From assembly GCA_016650355.1 (NCBI GenBank), contig JAENVX010000022.1:1-6313 (forward strand): a stretch of DNA of 6,313 bases, given 5' to 3'. Below are positions 1-4,668 of this stretch, one piece after another; within the stretch, counting starts at the first letter, position 1, and each line of letters begins with the position of its first letter. The stretch is from Bacteroidia bacterium. GTDB lineage: Bacteria; Bacteroidota; Bacteroidia; Cytophagales; Cyclobacteriaceae. Made by a program: the position numbers and the translations under genes. The notes beneath the pieces are model-generated. The model was not told the DNA's origin. It saw only the letters and a program-made list of their open reading frames with translations, and ran no database searches.

Positions 1-40
1 CCTGGGGGAGTTCAGCAGGAGCTGGTCGTGCCGATTTGCC
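1..40 (-). ncRNA. ffs: Small bacterial SRP RNA (4.5S-type), 5' part, cut by window edge
   Basis: Read on the minus strand, this stretch starts GGCAAATCGGCACGACC and ends at the window edge with GCTGAACTCCCCCAGG. That last stretch matches the 5' side of the conserved SRP domain (helix 8), which in bacterial 4.5S RNAs is followed by GGAAGGAAGCA; that following part lies outside the window. SRP RNA binds Ffh and, with FtsY, delivers ribosomes making membrane or exported proteins to the translocon. The 5' end is placed near position 40 because a Bacteroidota-type -7 element lies just upstream (45-52). Only the 5' arm is present, so pairing with the 3' arm cannot be tested here. The call rests on recognition of the conserved motif; the exact ends are approximate. 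Confidence 0.75.
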
Positions 41-44
41 AATG

Positions 45-52
45 CAAAGATA
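45..52 (-). promoter_or_regulatory. -7 promoter element for the SRP RNA gene
   Basis: The minus strand reads TATCTTTG, an exact match to the Bacteroidota -7 consensus TAnnTTTG. It lies 4-7 nt before the inferred RNA start at about 38-40. A -33 element is only partly matched: ATTG sits 19 nt upstream of the -7 box (about 72-75). A perfect 5-bp inverted repeat, TTTGC-CAAT-GCAAA (35-48 on the plus strand), spans the start point; it may be chance. Confidence 0.6.
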
Positions 53-123
53 CGACTGACGGTATACAAACCAATGCTCAGTAAAAAAATACCCACACAG
101 ATCTATAATACAAACTGGTCTAG

Positions 124-154
124 CTCCTCTCCTCCGGAGAGGCGGGGGTGAGGT
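124..154 (+). repeat. GC-rich hairpin repeat, copy A
   Basis: The core is CCTCTCC (126-132), TCC, GGAGAGG (136-142), a perfect 7-bp stem with a 3-nt loop, followed by a G-run and the tail GGGTGAGGT (146-154). Copy B at 4621-4655 has the same architecture in the same orientation and the same tail. The last base of the tail is also the last base of the stop codon of the minus-strand gene at 154-396, so the element begins right at that gene's end and may act as an RNA 3'-end hairpin for it. There is no T tract, so it is not a canonical intrinsic terminator. Elements of this look are, to my knowledge, dispersed in many Bacteroidota genomes; I cannot verify copy number here. Confidence 0.6.
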
Positions 155-396
155 CATTTTGCTACTCCGGATAGATAGAGGTTAAATTCCATTGGATTAC
201 CAATCTCAAAACCATCTGCATTCAGATCATCAAATATTTCGCTGTCAAATTCCAGCTCCCTTTGTGCGGAATTCCCGTCAGGGAAAATGGTAATTTCAGT
301 TCCTTTATAATGAATTGGATTTACTTTTACCAGCACTTTTGTGCCATCGATTTCTTTTTTAAAGTATTGATGAACTATGTTATTTTGTTTACTCAT
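154..396 (-). CDS. Hypothetical protein, 80 aa
   Basis: A complete small ORF (ATG 396-394, TGA 156-154) encoding an acidic, soluble-looking protein with no signal peptide or membrane segment. The N-terminal half alternates short beta-prone stretches (KVLVKVNPI, TEITIF), and the middle is acidic (ELEFDSEIFDDLNADGFE). The C-terminal MEFNLYLSGVAK looks like a final strand. I do not recognise a named family and propose no function. Support for it being real comes from its amino-acid composition, its full length between a GNAT gene's start and a hairpin repeat, and the absence of a competing ORF on the other strand. The start codon lies 20 bp from the divergent GNAT start. A palindromic TAAATTTA (401-408) could serve as its -7 element, but no TTTG -33 box is found at the right distance. 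Confidence 0.65.
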   Translation of the reverse strand: MSKQNNIVHQYFKKEIDGTKVLVKVNPIHYKGTEITIFPDGNSAQRELEFDSEIFDDLNADGFEIGNPMEFNLYLSGVAK

Positions 397-416
397 AGTG
401 TAAATTTAGCATTGCG

Positions 417-956
417 ATGATGCGGTTGCTACTACCTGAACGAATTGAGACTAAACGATTAATCCTTCAGCGCCTAAGGTACGAAGATGCGGAAGAAATA
501 TTTTACACCTATGCCAGCAAGCCAGAAGCGACAAAATATGTCTCATGGCCAACGCACGAAAGAATAAGCGACACTCGCAATTATCTCAAATACGCAATTC
601 ATGGATGGAATTTAGGAATTGATTATTCGTTTGCGATAAGACTCAAAGAGACTAACTTAATGATTGGCTCTTTTGGCGTATTGAACGAACACGGTAAGCT
701 GCAATTCGGATACATACTAAGTCCCACACAATGGGGCATGGGCTATGCAACGGAAGTATGTAAAGTGATGATGCCAATCCTAAGATCACGGCAGGGTGTT
801 TTTAGGGTTGGTACCTTCGTGGACGTGGAAAATTTGGCATCCGCAAAGGTGCTGCAAAAATCAGGATTGATTGAAGAAGTAAGACTTCCCAATTGGCATC
901 GCTTCGTCAATCAAAATAGTGAGGCCAGAAATTGTATTTTGTTTCGACTACCATAG
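417..956 (+). CDS. GNAT family N-acetyltransferase (RimJ/RimL-like)
   Basis: A 179-aa protein with the layout of the Acetyltransf_3 (RimJ/RimL) branch of the GNAT fold. IETKRLILQRLRYEDAEEIF (10-29) is the usual first strand and helix. FAIRLKETNLMIGSFGV (72-88) gives strands 2-3. FGYILSPTQWGMGYATE (97-113) is strand 4 with the acetyl-CoA pyrophosphate loop Q-W-G-M-G-Y-A (105-111). VENLASAKVLQKSGL (137-151) is the motif B Asn and helix. Family members transfer acetyl from acetyl-CoA to an amino group, on ribosomal-protein N-termini in RimJ/RimL or on small molecules in others; the substrate cannot be read from this sequence. ATG ATG occurs at the start, so Met1 or Met2 may be used. Only 20 bp separate it from the divergent upstream gene, so its promoter must lie within that gene's 5' end; TTTT-N20-TTATTTTG (356-387) is a poor candidate. 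The protein is complete and cytosolic. Confidence 0.88.
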   Translation: MMRLLLPERIETKRLILQRLRYEDAEEIFYTYASKPEATKYVSWPTHERISDTRNYLKYAIHGWNLGIDYSFAIRLKETNLMIGSFGVLNEHGKLQFGYILSPTQWGMGYATEVCKVMMPILRSRQGVFRVGTFVDVENLASAKVLQKSGLIEEVRLPNWHRFVNQNSEARNCILFRLP

Positions 957-960
957 ATGA

Positions 961-1078
961 CCTTTATAGTTCAAAATCATCCCAAGTTACAGATATGCTT
1001 TCCAGGCTATGAGATTTCAAGATTGGCTTTTGCCATCGTACTTTCTTTTAGCTAACTTAAAGATTGAACTATAGAAGG
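961..1078. repeat. Inverted repeat with ~89-bp interior in the GNAT-kinase gap
   Basis: TATAGTTCAA (965-974) is exactly complementary to TTGAACTATA (1064-1073). Pairing extends a little on both sides with a T-G wobble and small bulges (961-978 against 1062-1078). The ends of a 118-bp segment are therefore mutually inverted, inside a 141-bp gap between genes. A short internal hairpin TGGC-TTTT-GCCA lies at 1024-1035. It could be a long-range RNA stem after the GNAT stop codon (954-956), a MITE-like remnant, or chance. No clear target-site duplication is visible and the arms carry no T tract. Confidence 0.35.
1029..1060 (+). promoter_or_regulatory. Possible promoter of the PAS histidine kinase gene
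   Basis: TTTG (1029-1032) is followed after 20 bp by TAACTTAA (1053-1060). This matches the -33 element exactly, but only TAnnTT of the TAnnTTTG -7 element. The spacing is right for a Bacteroidota sigma factor and would give a leader of about 30 nt before the ATG at 1098. The weak -7 makes this tentative. Confidence 0.3.
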
Positions 1079-1097
1079 GTCGCAGAACGCTTATAAC

Positions 1098-2165
1098 ATG
1101 ATTGAGCCTATTATTCAGGAGGATGGAAATTTTTTTAATGAAGAGAACTTTCGAAAGATTGTAGAATATGCCCCTGTTGGTATTCTGATGATCGATGGAG
1201 ACCTACATTGGCGCATGGTTAACCAGCGTTTTTGCGACATCACGGGATACCCGAAAGCTGAATTGTTAGGCAAAACGTTTATAGATATTACGCATGAAGA
1301 AGATGTCAAACTCAACATGGATCTCTATCTTAAAATGTTGAGCGGTGCCATTGATAATTATGAATATGAAAAACGATACATAAGAAAGGATGGAAGGATT
1401 ATTTGGGTCCATTTAAATGTTTCTGCTATTCGTATGAATGGAAACTATTCTCATATGGTCGTAACAGTTCAGGATATTGACGAGAATAAGCAGTATCGGC
1501 AGGCGTTGGAGTTAAAAAACAAAGAGCTTGATACGCTCTTCTATAAGGCCTCTCATGATTTAAGATCTCCGGTTTCCTCTTTGAAAGGACTGTGTCACCT
1601 GCTCAAAGGTGATCACCCAAACCTTGTCGATGACGAGTCATTCGCGCATCTTGAGCAAACAGTGAATTTCTTGCAATTACAAAATAATCGATTACTCCTA
1701 TTGACACAGATCAACGATCATACTGTTGAGCTAAATTCTAACCTGGTCACCAAATTGGTATCAAATATTGAAAAGCACCTTGGCCTCGCAGGGACCATCG
1801 TCCGTCATCGCAATCTCAACTATTCAATCCAAACAGATAATTTTTTATTAACTGTAATTCTAACGAACATTTTGGAAAACATCCTTGCGCATAAGTCCCC
1901 AACGCGAGCGTTAAAAATTGAAATTAAACTTCAGGTGGAGCCAGGGAGAAGCTTGATTCAAATAACAGATAATGGAAGGGGCATAGAACCCATTGCAATA
2001 GCGCATGCCTTCGACATGTTTTATAAGGATTCATCTGATGCTACCGCAACCGGACTTGAGCTCTATATCGCCAAAAAGGCTGTTGATAAACTTAAAGGTG
2101 ACATCGAACTTGAGTCTGAGGTAGGAAAAGGATCGATATTCTCAATTTTCCTTCCTAGCGTGTAA
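1098..2165 (+). CDS. Cytoplasmic PAS-domain sensor histidine kinase
   Basis: A 355-aa protein with no signal peptide or membrane helix. A PAS domain spans about 16-125, from FRKIVEYAPVGILMIDGD to a PAC segment with RYIRKDGRIIW (93-103). Next is a short linker helix (128-146), then a HisKA-like H-box FYKASHDLRSPVSSLKGL with phosphoacceptor candidate His153. The HATPase_c domain has an N-box TNILENILAH (N257, N261) and a G1 box DNGRGI (291-296, Asp291). FDMFYKDSSDAT (305-316) follows, then ATGLELYIAKK (317-327). This G2 region is altered: the usual GxGLGLYI motif has Ala in place of the first Gly and Glu320 in place of the last. Such kinases autophosphorylate and pass phosphate to a response regulator; none is adjacent, so its partner is unknown. 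The signal is probably cytosolic and sensed by PAS; no cofactor ligand can be assigned. The M13 peptidase gene downstream has its own promoter, so the two are probably not a functional operon. Confidence 0.9.
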   Translation: MIEPIIQEDGNFFNEENFRKIVEYAPVGILMIDGDLHWRMVNQRFCDITGYPKAELLGKTFIDITHEEDVKLNMDLYLKMLSGAIDNYEYEKRYIRKDGRIIWVHLNVSAIRMNGNYSHMVVTVQDIDENKQYRQALELKNKELDTLFYKASHDLRSPVSSLKGLCHLLKGDHPNLVDDESFAHLEQTVNFLQLQNNRLLLLTQINDHTVELNSNLVTKLVSNIEKHLGLAGTIVRHRNLNYSIQTDNFLLTVILTNILENILAHKSPTRALKIEIKLQVEPGRSLIQITDNGRGIEPIAIAHAFDMFYKDSSDATATGLELYIAKKAVDKLKGDIELESEVGKGSIFSIFLPSV

Positions 2166-2177
2166 AAGTTAATTTTG
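2146..2177 (+). promoter_or_regulatory. Promoter of the M13 peptidase gene
   Basis: TAATTTTG (2170-2177) matches the Bacteroidota -7 consensus TAnnTTTG exactly. TTTT (2146-2149), a 3-of-4 match to the -33 TTTG, lies 20 bp upstream, inside the last codons of the kinase gene. Transcription would start near 2184, giving a leader of about 27 nt before the ATG at 2211. This separates the peptidase from the kinase although their genes are only 45 bp apart. Confidence 0.55.
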
Positions 2178-2210
2178 TAAATCGTAAATACCTCCAACTA
2201 AATTTTATCT

Positions 2211-4259
2211 ATGAATCGGTTCAATTTCCTATTGTTAATTGGCTCTTTTGTTGCCTGTACCTCAGAAACAAAAATGGAGGAAACTCCCATAGCGTCAGGT
2301 CTTGAGTTATCCAATATGGATACAACAATCCGTCCGCAAGACGATTTTTTCCGGTTTGTAAATGGAAATTGGATTAATCGTACAGCAATCCCATCTGACA
2401 GGGGTTCGTGGGGCTCCTTCAATGAATTGGCCGAGCTTAATAACAAGACGGTACTAGATGTTTTAAAAAGGGCAGGGGAGAATCCCAAATACACGGAGGG
2501 GACTGATCAGCGTAAAGCTGCTGATTTCTTCAGCATCGGGATGGACTCATCCTTGGCGGAAACAGCAGGGATGAAACCATTGGAACCAACATTGAAGACC
2601 ATTGAGGCCATCCAGAATAAAAGTGAACTTCAGGCCTATTTAGTAGAGCAGGAACTTGAGGGTGGAGGTGCGTTTTTTAGCTTTCAGGTATTTCCTGATT
2701 TAAAGAACAGCAAGAAGATGGCCGCATACCTGGGATCAGGAGGAATTGGATTGCCAGAAAGGGACTATTATTTAAAGTCGGATGAAAAGTCGAAGGAGAC
2801 CAGAGAGAAATATAAGGAACATGTTTCCAGAATGCTGGTACTAATTGGGCAAGATGCCTCAAGTGCCAAAAAATCAGCCGAAAGTATAGTGGCAATTGAG
2901 TCTCAACTGGCGAAAGCAACACTTACAAAGGAGGAGAGCCGCGATCCAGTTAAGCAGTACAATAAGAAATCAATTCCAGAACTTTCTGTCTTAGCGCCAT
3001 CAATAAATTGGGAATCATACTTCCAATCAATAGGAGTGGGTGAAGACTCCATTATTGTAACCGAGCCAGTTTTCATGAAGGGATTTGAAAGTGTATTGAA
3101 TAGTTACGGTTGGAATGATATCAAGGTTTATCTGAAGTGGACAGCTCTTCGAGGTTCTGCTCCATTTTTGAATCATGAGGTGGTTCAGGAATCTTTTGAC
3201 TTCAACAGCAAGTACATGCGCGGTGTCGATCAGATGAGACCTCGTTGGAAGCGCGTACTAAATACTACCGATGTGTTTTTAGGAGAAGCGATAGGTAAAT
3301 TGTATGTAGATGAGAATTTTCCACCAGAAGCCAAACGGAAAGCCTTGGAGATGGTAGAGAACATTAAATTTGCTTTTGCTGACCGGATCAAGAATGTAGA
3401 TTGGATGTCGGACTCTACAAAAAAAGCTTCACTAAAAAAACTTAGTACCTTCAATGTTAAGATAGGTTACCCGGATGAATGGAAAAACTATTCAGGTTTA
3501 CTAATAGAGAAGTCACCCGAAAAATCTTCGTATTATCAAAATGCAGTCAATGCCTCGAAGTTTGTAGTCCAGCAGAATATCGCTAAACTAGGTAAGCCAG
3601 TTAACACGAAAGAGTGGGGGATGAATCCACAGACTGTCAATGCGTATTACAATCCACTCTTTAATGAAATTGTTTTCCCGGCTGGTATTTTGCAGCCACC
3701 CTTTTATAATTACAAAGCCGATGAGGCTGTTAATTATGGAGGCATTGGAGCGGTAATCGGCCATGAGATTTCTCACGGTTTTGACGACCAGGGAAGTCAG
3801 TTCGACTCAGAGGGAAATTTGAAAAACTGGTGGCTAGAGGAGGATCTTCAGAAATTCAAAGCGAAAGGAAAAGCACTTTCGGATCAGTTTAGTAAATATG
3901 AACCTTTACCTGACGTGCTGGTTCAAGGAGAGTTTACGTTAGGAGAAAACATTGGTGATTTGGGCGGCCTGAATGTAGCGTATGACGGTTTGCAACGCTT
4001 TTATCGTGAGCATGAAAAGCCAGGATTGATAGATGGATATTCACCCGAACAGCGTTTTTATCTCTCATGGGCAACTGTTTGGAGGATAAAATATAAGGAC
4101 GAAACACTTAGAACTCAGGTGAATACTGATCCTCATGCTCCGGGAATGTTCAGGGCGAATGGACCTATTTCCAACATCGTAGAGTTTTATGATGCATTTG
4201 GGGTAAAGTCCGGTGATAAAATGTATCGTGAGGAAAAGGATCGTGTCAAGATTTGGTAG
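2211..4259 (+). CDS. M13 family zinc metallopeptidase, lipoprotein (PepO/neprilysin-like)
   Basis: A 682-aa protein. The N-terminus MNRFNFLLLIGSFVAC is a short lipoprotein signal with Cys16 as the probable lipidation site, so the enzyme is expected to be anchored in the cell envelope facing the periplasm or outside. An M13 N-terminal domain starts near PQDDFFRFVNGNWI (42-55). The catalytic domain contains NAYYNP (477-482, the substrate-backbone-binding Asn-Ala pair), NEIVFPAGILQPPF (485-498) and the zinc motif HEISH (518-522, with Glu519 catalytic). The third ligand motif is GENIGDLGG (578-586, Glu579 ligand, Asp583 supporting). DPHAPGMFR (640-648) holds the His and Arg equivalent to His711 and Arg717 of neprilysin, with the same spacing. 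All key residues are intact and the length is normal for the family. M13 enzymes cut oligopeptides of limited size; the natural substrate is not evident. The C-terminus VKIW resembles the usual family end. Confidence 0.95.
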   Translation: MNRFNFLLLIGSFVACTSETKMEETPIASGLELSNMDTTIRPQDDFFRFVNGNWINRTAIPSDRGSWGSFNELAELNNKTVLDVLKRAGENPKYTEGTDQRKAADFFSIGMDSSLAETAGMKPLEPTLKTIEAIQNKSELQAYLVEQELEGGGAFFSFQVFPDLKNSKKMAAYLGSGGIGLPERDYYLKSDEKSKETREKYKEHVSRMLVLIGQDASSAKKSAESIVAIESQLAKATLTKEESRDPVKQYNKKSIPELSVLAPSINWESYFQSIGVGEDSIIVTEPVFMKGFESVLNSYGWNDIKVYLKWTALRGSAPFLNHEVVQESFDFNSKYMRGVDQMRPRWKRVLNTTDVFLGEAIGKLYVDENFPPEAKRKALEMVENIKFAFADRIKNVDWMSDSTKKASLKKLSTFNVKIGYPDEWKNYSGLLIEKSPEKSSYYQNAVNASKFVVQQNIAKLGKPVNTKEWGMNPQTVNAYYNPLFNEIVFPAGILQPPFYNYKADEAVNYGGIGAVIGHEISHGFDDQGSQFDSEGNLKNWWLEEDLQKFKAKGKALSDQFSKYEPLPDVLVQGEFTLGENIGDLGGLNVAYDGLQRFYREHEKPGLIDGYSPEQRFYLSWATVWRIKYKDETLRTQVNTDPHAPGMFRANGPISNIVEFYDAFGVKSGDKMYREEKDRVKIW

Positions 4260-4283
4260 AAAGTAAACCCTTTACTATACTTG
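4252..4283 (+). promoter_or_regulatory. Promoter of the THX gene (possibly also of the trp leader)
   Basis: An exact -33 TTTG (4252-4255) overlaps the stop codon region of the peptidase gene. It is followed after 20 bp by TATACTTG (4276-4283), which has one mismatch to TAnnTTTG. The start would be near 4290, about 15 nt before the THX ATG at 4305. A 6-bp inverted repeat AGTAAA-CCC-TTTACT (4262-4276) lies between the two boxes and touches the -7 box. It could be an operator or a weak RNA hairpin after the peptidase gene. Confidence 0.55.
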
Positions 4284-4304
4284 CCAATAATTTATTTTAT
4301 CCAA

Positions 4305-4490
4305 ATGGGAAGGGGAGACAAGAAAACAAAAAAAGGAAAAATCTCAATCGGTTCTTTCGGTGTTTCAAGAAAAAGGAAGAAGGCTAAGAAAAACGTAGCA
4401 CCAGTAGCAAAAGCTGAAGTTGTTGTAAGCGAGGTTGTTGTTAAGCCAAAAGCTAAAAGAGCACCAAAGAAAAAGGAAGCTGCAGAATAA
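4305..4490 (+). CDS. 30S ribosomal protein THX
   Basis: A 61-aa, very basic protein. Its N-terminus MGRGDKKTKKGKISIGSFG (1-19) corresponds to the small ribosomal protein THX, known from Thermus (MGKGDRRTRRGKI...), which sits in the head of the 30S subunit and is thought to stabilise packing of 16S rRNA helices. The start is set at ATG 4305 because the family begins MG(R/K)GD; an in-frame TTG at 4281 would add eight unrelated residues and overlaps the -7 promoter element. After the core, which ends near SRKRKKAKK (21-29), an Ala/Val/Lys-rich tail (30-61, ending APKKKEAAE) extends the protein well beyond the 26-residue Thermus form; as I recall, tails like this are common in Bacteroidota. Its stop codon TAA (4488-4490) is directly followed by the ATG of the trp leader peptide, which suggests cotranscription and possible translational coupling. 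No independent terminator lies between them. Confidence 0.88.
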   Translation: MGRGDKKTKKGKISIGSFGVSRKRKKAKKNVAPVAKAEVVVSEVVVKPKAKRAPKKKEAAE

Positions 4491-4547
4491 ATGAAGACTT
4501 TTCAAAATAGTGCATGGTGGTGGCATCTGTCGAATTTCGATCGGTGA
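4491..4547 (+). CDS. trpL: trp operon leader peptide
   Basis: An 18-codon ORF, MKTFQNSAWWWHLSNFDR, with three consecutive TGG codons at 4515-4523 and a TGA stop at 4545-4547. Three tandem Trp codons in a tiny ORF followed within about 60 nt by a strong intrinsic terminator, and then by trpE, is the hallmark of ribosome-mediated attenuation. When charged tRNA-Trp is scarce, the ribosome stalls on the Trp codons. The peptide itself probably has no function. The ATG starts immediately after the THX stop codon, so a ribosome finishing THX could reinitiate here. No separate Bacteroidota-type promoter was found in the 60 bp upstream. I identified the start by frame and by the WWW codons; the fit with the RNA structures below supports it strongly. 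Confidence 0.9.
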   Translation: MKTFQNSAWWWHLSNFDR

Positions 4548-4619
4548 ACGGCTATGTATTAAACAAAAGATAAAAAGATTTTAAACGCCCGCTCCGATCC
4601 ATCGGGGCGGGCTTTTTTT
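4515..4619 (+). promoter_or_regulatory. Tryptophan attenuator: pause hairpin, antiterminator and terminator
   Basis: Three mutually exclusive pairings can be drawn. (1) A hairpin pairs 4524-4533 (CATCTGTCGA) with 4537-4546 (TCGATCGGTG), with one T/C mismatch and two G-T pairs, beginning directly after the three Trp codons. (2) GATCGG (4539-4544) pairs with CCGATC (4594-4599), plus GGC (4550-4552) with GCC (4587-4589); this antiterminator destroys the terminator's 5' arm. (3) The terminator hairpin is 4587-4612. A ribosome stalled on the Trp codons would cover the 5' arm of hairpin 1, freeing 4539-4552 to form the antiterminator and letting transcription reach trpE. With ample Trp, the ribosome reaches the stop codon at 4545, masks that strand, and the terminator forms. 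The order and logic match the classical trp attenuator. Pairings were drawn by eye; no energies were calculated. Confidence 0.82.
4587..4619 (+). terminator. Intrinsic terminator of the trp attenuator
   Basis: An 11-bp stem (4587-4597 with 4602-4612, containing one G-T pair) closes a TCCA loop and is followed by seven T residues (4613-4619). The lower stem GCCCGC/GCGGGC is GC-rich, so this is the strongest terminator in the window. It lies between the leader peptide and trpE, hence the attenuator role. It would also end transcripts of the THX gene when tryptophan is plentiful. Confidence 0.92.
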
Positions 4620-4620
4620 A

Positions 4621-4655
4621 TCCCCTCTCCTTCAGGAGAGGGGGCAAGGGTGAGG
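4621..4655 (+). repeat. GC-rich hairpin repeat, copy B
   Basis: CCCCTCTCC (4622-4630), TTCA, GGAGAGGGG (4635-4643) forms a perfect 9-bp stem with a 4-nt loop, followed by GCAAGGGTGAGGT. The stem core CCTCTCC/GGAGAGG and the tail GGGTGAGGT are shared with copy A at 124-154, in the same orientation. It sits directly after the attenuator terminator and 13 bp before the trpE start, within the trpE leader. Its GGTGAGG tail lies about 14 nt from the ATG, too far to be an ordinary Shine-Dalgarno site. The hairpin could affect stability or translation of the read-through mRNA. Confidence 0.65.
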
Positions 4656-4668
4656 TAAATTTGAATGT

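Noticed and set aside
55..82. Inverted ACTGA...TCAGT pair upstream of the SRP RNA promoter
   Set aside because: Only 5 bp with a long spacer; expected by chance.
957..1097. Riboswitch upstream of the histidine kinase gene
   Set aside because: I see no conserved riboswitch core; only the inverted repeat and a 4-bp hairpin are visible.
1115..1318. Minus-strand open frame of 67 codons
   Set aside because: It lies wholly inside the PAS region of the histidine kinase gene, whose protein has clear domain motifs; the antisense product has no recognisable pattern.
2198..2494. Minus-strand open frame of 98 codons
   Set aside because: It overlaps the 5' end and signal peptide of the M13 peptidase gene in antisense and has no family resemblance.
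2677..3776. Three further minus-strand open frames within the peptidase gene (2677-2922, 3230-3454, 3588-3776)
   Set aside because: They are antisense shadows of conserved M13 sequence, including the zinc-site region, with no convincing composition or motifs.
4281..4304. Upstream TTG start adding MPIIYFIQ to THX
   Set aside because: The family begins MG(R/K)GD, which matches ATG 4305, and the TTG lies within the -7 element of the predicted promoter.
4438..4490. Possible separate promoter for trpL inside the end of the THX gene
   Set aside because: No TAnnTTTG-like box with a TTTG about 20 bp upstream could be found; a non-consensus promoter cannot be excluded.
4665..4667. Alternative ATG four bases before the trpE start
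   Set aside because: It is out of frame with the conserved TrpE sequence.
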